Shown one piece after another: positions 6,940 to 16,700 of a stretch of 64,000 nt of DNA (the stretch's first letter is position 1; every line of letters begins with the position of its first letter). This DNA comes from an uncultured Lachnospiraceae bacterium. GTDB lineage: Bacteria; Bacillota; Clostridia; Lachnospirales; Lachnospiraceae. The position numbers and the translations under genes are program-made. Under the pieces are notes generated by a model that searched no databases, was not told where the DNA came from, and saw nothing but the letters and a program-made list of their open reading frames with translations. Location: positions 1 through 64,000 of the forward strand of contig CAJUJP010000003.1 in NCBI GenBank assembly GCA_910586615.1, in the 5' to 3' direction.

Positions 6940-8934
6940 TTACATTCCATCCTTCAGCACACCCTGGTCACGCAGCGCTTTCTCGATCACCGTTCCTTTG
7001 ATCACATGAATCAATGGTTTCTTCAATGCATTAAGCGGACCCGGAAGCTGGATTTCCAGAGGAGATTTGCCATCCATAAGTTTTACGCTGCTGCTTAACA
7101 GTTCCCGGATATCATAGACACTGGCCCATACCTCCGGCACGCCCCTGTCCACGCCGAGCAGGCCGTACACTGCTTCCATCGCTGTCCTGACAGAATATTC
7201 CGTGGTAAAAACGGTATCTCTGGGCGTCTCCGCAAATTGTCCCAGGAAAGCAAAGTTCACACAGCCGTCGGGAATGACGTCAGGACGGTCCCCTTTCGTT
7301 CTGGGCATGAAAAATGCAGTGATGTAGGGCATCATCGTGGGCACACAGACAGCGCTGTTCTTAGCCAGTTCGAGAATCTCTTCTTCCGGCACGCCCAGAT
7401 GGTAAAGCCATTCCTGGGTAATCTCCATACCGGTACACTCTTTCATCGGTTTTTTGATAAAATCACCGGGCACATCCGTAAACAATCCGTACACCCACAC
7501 ACATACTTTGTCTTTATCCTGATCTTTGAACTGCCCCTGCCTGTTAATGGTCCAGCTCATCAGCCAGGAAGAATCCTGACAGCTTACAATACCGCCGGTT
7601 ACCACTTTTCCGCTTCGCGGATCACGCTTGCAGATATCGGTGATATAAGGAATGATCCTGTCATCCAGCGTGGTAACTGTAGCGGATTCCCAGTTGGTCT
7701 TTGCAATATCGGAACAGAATTTCTCCGGATGCCCGAAAGAAGGATCCTGCTTCGCAATATTTTTCCACAGATTCCAACAGCCGCTGGTACGTACTTCCGC
7801 ATCACCGTTGGGTGCATGATCCTGATCACCGTAGATCGTTCCTTCCGTACAGCTTCCGTTGGTTACAAATACAAGGTCATTTTCCGTGAGCACGATGCCC
7901 TTTTCCACACCTTTAACCTTACATTCAATGGCCTTCGCCACCTTTTTCTCCCCTTCAATGTCAAAGATCACATTGGTCACTTCGGTGTTAAACTGGAAAT
8001 CCACACCTGCTTCTTCCAGATATTTCTGCATGGGCAGAATCAGGGACTCATATTGATTGTATTTCGTAAATTTCAGTGCACTAAAATCCGGAAGTCCTGC
8101 AATATGGTGGATAAATCTCTGGAAATACAGTTTCATTTCCAGTGCGCTGTGCCAGTTTTCAAAGGCAAACATGGTCCTCCAGTACAGCCAGAATGTAGAG
8201 TCAAATACCTCTTCATCAAATACGTCCTCGATGGTCTTGTCGTAAAGATCCTCATCTTTGGTCATGAAGAGTTTCATGATCTCCATACAACCCTTCTGGC
8301 TCAAATTAAATCTGCCGTCCGTATGTGCGTCCTCACCACGGTTCACCGTTGCCCGGCAGAGGGAGTAATTGGGATCTTCCTTATTCAGCCAGTAATATTC
8401 ATCCAGCACAGACACCCCCGGCGTCTCCAGAGAAGGAATGCTGCGGAACAGATCCCAGAGACATTCGAAATGATTCTCCATTTCCCGTCCGCCCCGCATC
8501 ACATATCCTCTTCTGGGATCATTGATGCCGTCGCAGGCACCGCCGGCAATATCCATGGCCTCCAATATATGAATATGACTGCCGGGCATCTGTCCGTCAC
8601 GCACTAGGAAACATGCCGCCGCCAGCGAAGCAAGGCCGCTGCCTACGATATAAGCGTTTTTCTCATCCACGCCCTGAGGTTTCCTCGGTTTTGCAAAAGC
8701 CTCATAGTTACCGTTTGTGTAATAAATTCCTTTGCTGTTTTTATCATATCGCCCCAATTCCGTATTGCGGTAATCCAGATCCACATAGCCTGCTTTCTTA
8801 CCCGCCTGTTTCTTCTCTGCCGGCTTACCGCTGCCCGTCTCATTTTTCTTATGAGCCTTTGCCGCATAAACTGCCGCGCCTGCTCCCGCCGCCACTGCCG
8901 CCACACCGATTCCGATTCCTTTTTTACCTGCCAT
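6940..8934 (-). CDS. ohyA: Oleate hydratase (myosin-cross-reactive antigen family)
   Basis: A 664-residue FAD enzyme that adds water across the cis-9 double bond of oleate and similar fatty acids to give 10-hydroxy fatty acids. The FAD-binding segment (IVGSGLASLAAACFL) follows an N-terminal YVDLDYRNTELGRYDK region, and GGREMENHFECLWDLF and SWLMSWTINRQGQF are typical of the family. Unusually, it begins with a Lys-flanked hydrophobic Ala/Gly stretch (GIGIGVAAVAAGAGAAVYAA) that could be a membrane anchor. AAAGGCGG lies about 10 nt before this ATG; a start 33 nt further upstream has its SD too close. The TetR gene directly upstream on the same strand probably controls it. Confidence 0.9.
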   Translation of the reverse strand: MAGKKGIGIGVAAVAAGAGAAVYAAKAHKKNETGSGKPAEKKQAGKKAGYVDLDYRNTELGRYDKNSKGIYYTNGNYEAFAKPRKPQGVDEKNAYIVGSGLASLAAACFLVRDGQMPGSHIHILEAMDIAGGACDGINDPRRGYVMRGGREMENHFECLWDLFRSIPSLETPGVSVLDEYYWLNKEDPNYSLCRATVNRGEDAHTDGRFNLSQKGCMEIMKLFMTKDEDLYDKTIEDVFDEEVFDSTFWLYWRTMFAFENWHSALEMKLYFQRFIHHIAGLPDFSALKFTKYNQYESLILPMQKYLEEAGVDFQFNTEVTNVIFDIEGEKKVAKAIECKVKGVEKGIVLTENDLVFVTNGSCTEGTIYGDQDHAPNGDAEVRTSGCWNLWKNIAKQDPSFGHPEKFCSDIAKTNWESATVTTLDDRIIPYITDICKRDPRSGKVVTGGIVSCQDSSWLMSWTINRQGQFKDQDKDKVCVWVYGLFTDVPGDFIKKPMKECTGMEITQEWLYHLGVPEEEILELAKNSAVCVPTMMPYITAFFMPRTKGDRPDVIPDGCVNFAFLGQFAETPRDTVFTTEYSVRTAMEAVYGLLGVDRGVPEVWASVYDIRELLSSSVKLMDGKSPLEIQLPGPLNALKKPLIHVIKGTVIEKALRDQGVLKDGM

Positions 8935-9007
8935 TTTCGTATCCGCCTTTCTTATTGTTTTGATCATGCTCCTATCTTATGCCGACATGACGGATCTTCC
9001 AACTTAC

Positions 9008-9044
9008 AAAAACGGCGAAATGATAAAAAACTTATCATTCCGCC
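9008..9044 (-). terminator. Terminator at the end of the TetR gene
   Basis: GGCG-A-AATGATAA pairs with TTATCATT-C-CGCC (9014-9044), 12 pairs with one mismatch, and on the minus strand a GTTTTTG run follows. It overlaps the TetR stop codon (9035-9037), so oleate hydratase is probably transcribed from its own promoter or by read-through. Confidence 0.6.
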
Positions 9045-9601
9045 TGATTTGATAAAAAATTATGAATGGAATTACTAATACTCCCCCGGAGTGTAACACT
9101 CATCATGTCCACAATTCTGCCGAAATCATCTTTCATGCCTCTCTCGATCCAATCCAGCATGACCCCCACGAAACCGTATTTATAAAACTCTGCAATAAAG
9201 GCTTTGTCTTCCTGTGCAAGCTCGATATCCCCGCATTTCTCCTCCACCACGTCCGCCACCAGCTGATAGGTCAGCTTATGGAGGTAACTTTCGATCTTAT
9301 CACGCCCGACAGACCGGTAAACATTCAGGATAAAGGCTTTGTTTTCCATTACCGCCTCAAAGATCTGATAAATGCCTTCCTGCCATGTATCATATGTTTT
9401 CTTGCCTTGCAGTGCGCGCTTTCCGTCCTCAACGCAGATCCATTCCACCAGATCATAGATATCTTTGAAATGGTAGTAAAAAGACATCCGGCTGATACCG
9501 CAGTCTGTGGTCAGATCGTTGATCGTTATTTTATCAAGCGGCCTGTTTGCAAGTAATTTTTTTAAAGATCTTTCCAGTGCAAATTTGGTCGTATTCGGCA
9601 T
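9035..9601 (-). CDS. TetR/AcrR-family transcriptional regulator
   Basis: A 188-residue regulator. The N-terminal helix-turn-helix domain (about residues 5-50) contains the TetR signature ITINDLTTDCGISRMSFYYHFKDIYDL. The C-terminal helical domain resembles the DhaS-like subgroup. GGGAGGGG 6 nt before ATG 9601 sets the start. It sits directly upstream of oleate hydratase in the same direction, suggesting it senses a fatty acid or membrane stress and regulates that gene; this is inferred from position. Confidence 0.88.
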   Translation of the reverse strand: MPNTTKFALERSLKKLLANRPLDKITINDLTTDCGISRMSFYYHFKDIYDLVEWICVEDGKRALQGKKTYDTWQEGIYQIFEAVMENKAFILNVYRSVGRDKIESYLHKLTYQLVADVVEEKCGDIELAQEDKAFIAEFYKYGFVGVMLDWIERGMKDDFGRIVDMMSVTLRGSISNSIHNFLSNQAE

Positions 9602-9632
9602 GATAATCCCCTCCCGCTGCTCCTTCAAAACC

Positions 9633-9656
9633 GGCCGCACAAATACTCCGGCGGCC
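9633..9656 (-). terminator. Hairpin after the histidine kinase gene
   Basis: GGCCGC (9633-9638) and GCGGCC (9651-9656) form a perfect 6-bp stem with a 12-nt loop, followed on the minus strand by GGTTTTG. It is in the 77-bp gap after the kinase stop codon. The short T tract makes it only a moderate terminator. Confidence 0.4.
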
Positions 9657-9678
9657 ATGCCACTCAAGAAAAATTCAC

Positions 9679-12234
9679 CTAGCGGGTACTAAAATACCTT
9701 CTCAGCAGGAACAGCACCTCATCAAGATTAATGGGTTTTGCCGTATGGGCATTCATACCGCAGTCCAGACAGCGTTGTACATCTTCCGAAAAAGCATCTG
9801 CAGTCATTGCAATAATAGGAATCGACTGTGCATCGGGCCGCTGTAATGCACGGATCGCTTCGGTAGACTCATAACCTGTCATAACAGGCATACGAATATC
9901 CATCAAAATCGCGTCATAATATCCCGTTTCAGATTTCTGGAACATATTAAAGCAGATCTCGCCGTTCTCCGCCCACTCAAGTTCAAGCCCGGCATCCGAC
10001 AGCAGTTCCTTCAGCACTTCCCAGTTCAGATCGTTATCCTCGGCAACCAGCACGCGCCGTCCGGTCAGATCCATGTTCTGATCCCCTGCATCCTCCTCGG
10101 GCCGTTCTACGCCCATATATTTCTGCAGGCCGTAATACAGTGTGGATTTAAAGAGCGGCTTGGAAAGAAATCCTGTGACGCCTGCCTCCCGTGCCTCTGT
10201 CTCAAACTCACTCCAATCATAAGCCGAAATCAACAGGATCGGAATATCATCCCCCAGACTCCGGCGGATCTCTCTGGCAACCTGAATGCCATTCATACCC
10301 GGCAGTTTCCAGTCCAGCAGAACGATCTGGTAATCATCCCGCTTCTCATGATGGGCGTGGACAATTTCAATTGCTTTCTCTCCGCTCAGCGTCCAGTCCG
10401 CAGTCACACCGATAGAGTTTAACGCCTCTACCGTCGTCCGGCACAGCATTTCATCATCGTCTACCACAAGCATCTTCCACGCCGGAAGTATCATATCCGT
10501 CTCACGTATTTCCGCTTTCTCAAAATCAAGAACCAGATGGAACTTTGTTCCTTTTCCAAGTTCACTATCTACATCAATGGTTCCTTCCATGGCATCCACA
10601 ATGTATTTTGTGATCGCCATACCCAGTCCTGCACCTTCTGTCCTGTGTACTCTCTTACTGTCCGCCCGGGAATAAGATTCGAATATCTTCTGCAGGAATT
10701 CCTGATCCATGCCGATTCCGTTATCTTCCACTTTGATGTGCGTCCGGATATACTCGTCTCCTTTGGGAGATTCTTCCTCATACATGGACAGCCGGATCGT
10801 TCCTCCCTCGGGCGTGTATTTCACAGCATTGGAAAGGATATTGAGGAGCACCTGATTCAGACGCACACTGTCACAATAGACGTTTTCCACTGCAATATTA
10901 TCCACATGCACGTCAAACTCCTGCCTCTTTCCGCGAATCTGTGTCTGCACGATTCCGACAATAGCCTCGATTGCCTCCGGCAGTGAAACCTGGTCCATGC
11001 TCAACGTCATTTTACCGCTCTCGATCTTGGACATATCCAGCACATCATTGATCAACCCAAGCAGATGTTTACCCGACAAGGCAATTTTCTTCAGACAGTT
11101 CTGCACCTGTTCCTTGTCATCAAGATGTGCTGTCGCAATGGCGGTCATACCCACAATGGCATTCATGGGCGTCCGGATGTCATGACTCATGTTTGAAAGG
11201 AACTCGCTTTTCGCCTTTGTCGCCTCCATTGCCTCCTGACGGGCCTCCTCCACTTCTTCAAGCTGCTGGCGTATCAGACGGAAATACCGGAAAAAGATAA
11301 GCAGAAGCAAGAGGCAGATCAAACCAAAAGCGAAAGTCATTGCCGATGTTCTCTGGGATCCGAAATCATTTACGACCTCATTTAAGATACCATAAGGAAG
11401 CGCAGTAACCAGAAACCACTCCGAATGATCCAGCGCCGTGCTGGTAACCTGCTGCCTGCTGCCTTCAAAATCAAGAATAGTAGTATAATTCATCCCTTTT
11501 TCCATCGCATCGGATAGATCTGCAATATATACCGCCACATTCTCATCGTCATCATATTTCATATAAATATTGGTGAAATAATCTGCCGCCTCAGCACCGG
11601 CGTCCTTGATGACAAAGGTACCGTCTTTTCGAATAATATGGGAATGGAGCAATGCGTCCTCTTTGTTCAGATCAAGGATATATTCTATGTATTCTGTGGG
11701 AAGCGCAGCCACCATGGCAATACTCGTTCCCCCGTCTTTCATGGGATACTCCGCCTCAACGCCAAACAGCACCAGATCCATGCCGTTCCCGTCCACACCT
11801 ACCGCCACTTTTTTCTCCTTATTACGTAAAGACTCATAAAAGGGCTCCGGATCTACAAGCCGCATCTGTTCACCGTATATCATCTGCAGCTCCCCTTCCG
11901 CCGAGCAAAGCGCCAGATAATCAAAACCTCTCGCCTGCACTCTGTATGACAGTTCTTCGTACAGGCTGTCAACATCACCGTCTGCCTGAGATACCACGCC
12001 CACTGCCGTCTCCGCCTGATCAAACTTGGATCCGATCAATGTCTGGAAATGCTTGGAAACCTGATCGCTCATAGTAGACATATACATATCTCCCACCGCA
12101 TTGATCGTCTGCTCACTGAGCCGGTTCGAATAAATCCCCAGAAGAGCAAATATCCCCACACTGATAATCAAAAGTCCTATAAAACTGCCGACTAAAAAAT
12201 GGGTCGTTTTCGTATTCACAATGCTTTTATTCAC
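9679..12234 (-). CDS. Hybrid sensor histidine kinase with two receiver domains
   Basis: An 851-residue membrane signalling protein. TM1 lies at about 10-37 and an extracytoplasmic sensor of roughly 250 residues (Cache-like) follows. TM2 (FAFGLICLLLLLIFF) comes next, then a short coiled coil, a HisKA domain with SHDIRTPMN (phospho-His), and HATPase with NAVKYTPEGG and GAGLGM. Two receiver domains follow: VVDDDE...LLDWKLPG and VAEDND...LMDIRMP. Receiver 2 has the conserved AMTADAF. No DNA-binding output is present, so phosphate must pass onward or the receivers act allosterically. A GTG at 12234 is preferred because GGAGGT lies 9 nt upstream. The small CxxC gene just upstream is probably co-transcribed. 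Confidence 0.88.
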   Translation of the reverse strand: MNKSIVNTKTTHFLVGSFIGLLIISVGIFALLGIYSNRLSEQTINAVGDMYMSTMSDQVSKHFQTLIGSKFDQAETAVGVVSQADGDVDSLYEELSYRVQARGFDYLALCSAEGELQMIYGEQMRLVDPEPFYESLRNKEKKVAVGVDGNGMDLVLFGVEAEYPMKDGGTSIAMVAALPTEYIEYILDLNKEDALLHSHIIRKDGTFVIKDAGAEAADYFTNIYMKYDDDENVAVYIADLSDAMEKGMNYTTILDFEGSRQQVTSTALDHSEWFLVTALPYGILNEVVNDFGSQRTSAMTFAFGLICLLLLLIFFRYFRLIRQQLEEVEEARQEAMEATKAKSEFLSNMSHDIRTPMNAIVGMTAIATAHLDDKEQVQNCLKKIALSGKHLLGLINDVLDMSKIESGKMTLSMDQVSLPEAIEAIVGIVQTQIRGKRQEFDVHVDNIAVENVYCDSVRLNQVLLNILSNAVKYTPEGGTIRLSMYEEESPKGDEYIRTHIKVEDNGIGMDQEFLQKIFESYSRADSKRVHRTEGAGLGMAITKYIVDAMEGTIDVDSELGKGTKFHLVLDFEKAEIRETDMILPAWKMLVVDDDEMLCRTTVEALNSIGVTADWTLSGEKAIEIVHAHHEKRDDYQIVLLDWKLPGMNGIQVAREIRRSLGDDIPILLISAYDWSEFETEAREAGVTGFLSKPLFKSTLYYGLQKYMGVERPEEDAGDQNMDLTGRRVLVAEDNDLNWEVLKELLSDAGLELEWAENGEICFNMFQKSETGYYDAILMDIRMPVMTGYESTEAIRALQRPDAQSIPIIAMTADAFSEDVQRCLDCGMNAHTAKPINLDEVLFLLRRYFSTR

Positions 12235-12289
12235 TGACTGCTTACCTCCGTTAATGCGCAATAGTTCAGCCTTCGGATTCTCTATTGCA

Positions 12290-12505
12290 TTAATACTCTC
12301 TGGTCACTTCACTCACGCCGTATCTGTCCATAAACTCTCTCAGATCCGCCTCATTCCTGACCAGCATGACTTCCTCAAATCTTCCCGTTCTGAGATTCTT
12401 AAATCCCGCCACCTGCTCTCCGTTGCAGATGCTGCATTTGAGTACGGGCTTCTGATTCTCTTTATCATATTGTTTCGGTATTGTGACTGCCTTCTTCTTA
12501 AACAT
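12290..12505 (-). CDS. Small conserved protein with a CxxC motif
   Basis: A 71-residue soluble protein with LKCSICNGEQVAGF (a C-x2-C pair) in the middle and an acidic, charged C-terminal half (REFMDRYGVSEVTREY). GGGAGGAG is well placed before the ATG, so it is a real gene despite its size. It looks like a small lachnospiral protein of unknown function. It lies 55 bp upstream of the histidine kinase start in the same direction, which suggests co-expression. Confidence 0.7.
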   Translation of the reverse strand: MFKKKAVTIPKQYDKENQKPVLKCSICNGEQVAGFKNLRTGRFEEVMLVRNEADLREFMDRYGVSEVTREY

Positions 12506-12702
12506 CCCACGTCTCCTCCCTGACAGGCTGTATATAGATTCTGCACCACCTTTTTATATTACCACAGGAAATCCCTGTTTTCTACAAAATGTGTTTTATC
12601 TTAGCAGGTTTTTCATAACAATTCTGGCTTCATTGTTACTGAATGTGCCTTTTCCCGGCAGCATTCCGCGGTTCGGCATCTCCTGTTGACCGTTTGGACT
12701 TA

Positions 12703-13629
12703 TCACCTGTTCACAGACGCCGCCATCCTGTGATAAGTGTGCCGCACGCCCCTGATCGCTATGGAATAGGCCATGATATTTTCCGGCAGCGCCATTCCCG
12801 GATAGCCGGTGTCACCAATGTGATGAATGTCAGTTCCCGCCATCTTGCACATCAGCGCAATCCTTCTGATCGTGTCAGTATCCGCACCCTCCTGAGAAGT
12901 ACCGATGGCCGTGATCGTAAGCACGCCCCTGGCATGAGCATGTGCCACCAGCTCCCGCACATACTCCATGGTAATTCCCGGCACCGTGCCGGGCGCCGGA
13001 AGAAGAATAATGTCTGCCCCGGCATCAATAAATTCATCAATATCTCCCCTTGTAATAATGTGCTCACCGCCTTCTCCCGGTACCCCGGAGGCATGCATTT
13101 TTCCCGCCGCCAGAATCAGCTTATCCTTCAGCCGGGCTGATATGGCTCTCAGAGAGTCTGTGATCGCACGATTGCTCACCCCATTACCGGGATTGCCCGT
13201 GAGCAGCACCATGTCAACGCCCATTTCCGCCGCCCGGACCGCATTCTCCACCGTCGCTTTTCTGCCGGCAGACATAGCCCATAGAGTGTCATCATTTTCC
13301 GAAGCCTTCTGCTCTTCCACCGGTTCAAGATTGATACCGATCATCCGTCCGGTCAGTCGTTTCAATTCCCGCACAGTTTCTTCCGCCGCCACTTTCGGCA
13401 GACCGCCCATCACAGGCTCATTCACATCAAACATATTGAGGAGCAGAAGATCCGCTCCCAGAGAGGCCGCAAACTCCGCGTTCGTCACGTCCGTAAGTAC
13501 CGGCATGGTAACGCCGATGCACTCACAGGCCAGCACACGCCCCTCACTCCCGGCAATAGCATCCAGATAATCTTTTTTCGTAAAATTATGAAAGTCAGAA
13601 GCCACACAGTCCAACAGTCTCTTTGCCAT
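12703..13629 (-). CDS. TIM-barrel protein of unknown function
   Basis: A 308-residue cytosolic protein. Alternating strands ending in small or acidic residues (LACECIGVTMPVLTD, ADLLLLNMFDVNEP, GINLEP, MVLLTGNPGNGVSN, LILAAGKMHASG, ADIILLPAPGTVPG, ITAIGTSQEGAD, HIGDTGYPG) describe a beta/alpha barrel. The sequence resembles a family sometimes mis-annotated as haloacid dehalogenase-like or PEP-mutase-like (I believe DUF7916, from memory). The Gly-rich loops suit binding of a phosphorylated ligand. GGGAGG precedes the ATG, and its own strong promoter lies at 13690-13719. The reaction is unknown. Confidence 0.6.
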   Translation of the reverse strand: MAKRLLDCVASDFHNFTKKDYLDAIAGSEGRVLACECIGVTMPVLTDVTNAEFAASLGADLLLLNMFDVNEPVMGGLPKVAAEETVRELKRLTGRMIGINLEPVEEQKASENDDTLWAMSAGRKATVENAVRAAEMGVDMVLLTGNPGNGVSNRAITDSLRAISARLKDKLILAAGKMHASGVPGEGGEHIITRGDIDEFIDAGADIILLPAPGTVPGITMEYVRELVAHAHARGVLTITAIGTSQEGADTDTIRRIALMCKMAGTDIHHIGDTGYPGMALPENIMAYSIAIRGVRHTYHRMAASVNR

Positions 13630-13689
13630 ATTATTTTCCTCCCGTAATATATTTTCAATGATTGCAGTTTACTCCGTCACACACCATAT

Positions 13690-13719
13690 ATTATATGCTT
13701 TTTTTCATAAGTTACGCAA
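13690..13719 (-). promoter_or_regulatory. Promoter of the TIM-barrel gene
   Basis: On the minus strand a -35 TTGCGT (13714-13719), an 18-nt spacer and a perfect -10 TATAAT (13690-13695), about 60 nt before the start codon at 13629. Confidence 0.75.
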
Positions 13720-13744
13720 TATATGTCTCTGAATGGGGCCGGTG

Positions 13745-13779
13745 AAAAAACAAAACAGGGCACCCCTTGCAGAGTGCCC
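13745..13779 (-). terminator. Terminator of the MMPL/GLUG operon
   Basis: GGGCAC (13758-13763) and GTGCCC (13774-13779) form a perfect stem with a 10-nt loop. On the minus strand TGTTTTGTTTTTT follows. It is 16 bp past the GLUG-protein stop codon. Confidence 0.8.
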
Positions 13780-13794
13780 CAAAATTACCGCTTA

Positions 13795-16700
13795 TTATGC
13801 TTCTTTCTCCGTTCTCTTTTCTGCTTCCTTCTTTCCCCTCTTCCGGCTTTTACTGCTCCTCCCAACCAAAAGAGCCGCTACCGCGATCAGAACCACTGCT
13901 GCCGGAATGATATAGATCAGATATTGCTCCATACTTTTTTCCTGAATGCAGACTGCAATCTGTGCCTGCGTACCTTCAACGGTAAACAGATGATAAATGC
14001 CCATCAGTTCTGTATCCGCCCGTGCCCATTTGTCGTCCTGCTTTACATAGATACGGATTCCTTCAGTCTGACCTTGAGGCGCCTGATAGCGAATCTGATG
14101 CCTGCCGCTCCCGTCATCAGGTATCATGATGGTCCAGTATTCCGACAAGTCTTCCAGAGAATCTTCTGGTCCAGCAAACCCGGATGACGACTCGCCGGAA
14201 GCATTCGCATCCTCCGCTGTAAATACGCCGTCACCGGATGCCTCGCTGTTCCCGGCGTAAACACCCCCGCCGGTTACCGTCAGTTCATCTTCCCGCCTGA
14301 ACATCCCATCCGCAAGAAGCACTGATTGTTTATTTCCTCTGGTCTGTTCCGATGCAAGAGTAGTCAGATAACGGACATATTCCACCGTAACATCTTCATC
14401 ATACACGACTTCATCCAGGTCTTTGATATCCCAGTCCGCATAAAACCCGCTCTTTGCCGGAATCTCAGGATACAAATCCATGGACACACTGCCGCCGTAA
14501 GGACACTCCACAGTCCTGACTTCCTCCTCATCAGCGTAAAAGGATACAGTCATCATACGGAACTTGTCAGGCAGTCCCTCAATCTGAAGCATTTCTTCAT
14601 AGTCCACAGGCTCTGCCTTGCCGCTGTAACTGATCCGGTCTATGCCGGCGATCTCATCAGACACGAAATAATTGCCGGATACTTTTTCACCACTGTCCGC
14701 CTCCCCGGCAATGGCTCCCGAAAACGCCGTCGCATCCAGAATACGCACCATAGCACAGCAATCGGTGATGCCGGAGCCTGATCCGGCGATACCGGCTACA
14801 TATTCCTCTCCGGACAGAGTACACTTCGCATAACCTTTTGTAATGTGGGATAAAGACTGGCCTGCAATACCGCCTACATAATTGCCCGTATTGCTAATGA
14901 TCCTGCCGTAATTCTCACATTCCAGGATCGTACCCATTTCCTGTAAGCCGGATATGCCGCCCGCACAGCTTTTCTGCGCCGTCACTTTTCCGGTGTTCAC
15001 ATTCTTTCTCAACACGCATTTTGTCAGAAAAGTGGAGTTTACCTTTGCATCCTCGATGCCGGTCACATCCCCTTCCAGGTCAAAATCATACTCTATGGCC
15101 ATGGTTCCGGCCACGCCGGCCACATTAATATCTCCTTTCACAACACCTCTATTGTAACTGTCGGCAATCGTAGCGTCCGTGCTGGTCTGGGCATCTTCCT
15201 GTGAGGTGTCCTCATAGACTGCAGAATAATCCATATCAAGCACACCGTCAATGGCATCGGTATAGAGCCGCATAATGGTGCTGAACTGATCATTAATATC
15301 TGCCAGGTCATCGATCAGCACATCGTTGGTAGAAGACATCTCATCATTCAGATATCCCATGTTCTCCGACAGTCCTTTGAGATTTGATGCCAGGCTGTTC
15401 GCCGTGGAACGGTAATCACCGCCTAATTGCGGCAGGCTGATATCCGGCATGTCGTTTACATGATTAAAAATATTCTTTGCCTCACCGCCGGCAGATTCCA
15501 GGTTTCCGGCAGCGTCTTTTGCATGACCGGCTGCATTTTCCAGCTTCTTCGCGGCATCCTCTGTCATCTCGCTCCTGTGAGCCAGCACGATCTCCGACAT
15601 GGTGTCCAGATACTTCTGCATGTCGATGGCATAGCTTGAACCGTCATGTGCCTCACGGTATTTCTGATCCGCATAGTCCGAAGCGTCCTGCTCCACCTTC
15701 ACAGAATCAATGGCCATCTGTTCCGCCGCATCACTCACAAGCTCATGATCCAGAGTACCCTGATCTCCCTCCGACTGCGGAAACTCCTTTTCTTCACCCG
15801 TATCGGGATTCACATGCACCCAGCCCGTAACACCCACATAGTCGCGGAAATCATTGCCGGCATTCCAGGTCCATCCAGTATCCACACCGCTCTCAAAGCG
15901 CGGTTTCAAGTCATTTTCGTTGGCACGGTCTGAATGCTGATACTTTTCTCTTCCGGAACGGATATAATCTATGTAATAATGCTCATATGCTTCCAATGCC
16001 TCCGCATAATCTTCCGCGTGCTGCTTTGTGGCTTTTTCCAGATTCTCTCTGGCGCTGTCATAACGTGCTTTTTCCTCCGGCGACATATAGGCATAGATAT
16101 CCAGCGATTCCACCATTTGTTCCAGTTCCGCTGCGGCGTTCTTCACATTGCCGGCGGCATCTTTTGTCTGGTCAAAAAAACCATCGTCCTTTGTAGATTC
16201 ATCCACAATATAATCCAGCCGCCCCATAGCATCATTGACGGAGCCGATCATTTCATCCGTCCATCCCACCGTCCTGTCCGCCAGAAAAGATGTGTCGTCC
16301 AGTGCCTTATCTACAAAGTTCTGCACCACTGCCAGTCTGTTGGACAAGGTATCTGACTCCGCACCGGCATCATCCAGCATCTGTCCTGTAAGATCGTGCA
16401 TCTTATCAATATTTTCCATAAGCTGACGGGTGATATCTTCCGTCAGATCTATGGCAATGTAAGGTTCTGTCTGCCCGGCTATACCGCCCACGTCTTTACG
16501 TCCGCAGACAGTACCCGTATTTTCACAGGCATATACATAACCTGACTGCCGTCCCGCGATACCGCCTGTGTTGTAGCCCACATGCTCATATCCTATTTTT
16601 CCGCTGTTACTGCAAAATTGTATGATACCCGTGGAAAGTCCTGCAATGCCGCCTGTATCAATGGTGTTGCTGATTACCGCCGCCTCTTTTTCCGCCTCCT

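Noticed and set aside
7237..8607. 456-residue plus-strand frame
   Set aside because: It lies wholly opposite oleate hydratase, whose family motifs are unmistakable. The plus-strand translation is rich in His, Phe and Pro with no recognisable domain and no SD.
15477..15830. Plus-strand frames of 60-270 residues opposite the GLUG and MMPL genes
   Set aside because: These are antisense readings of long high-GC genes. No motif, SD or promoter supports any of them.
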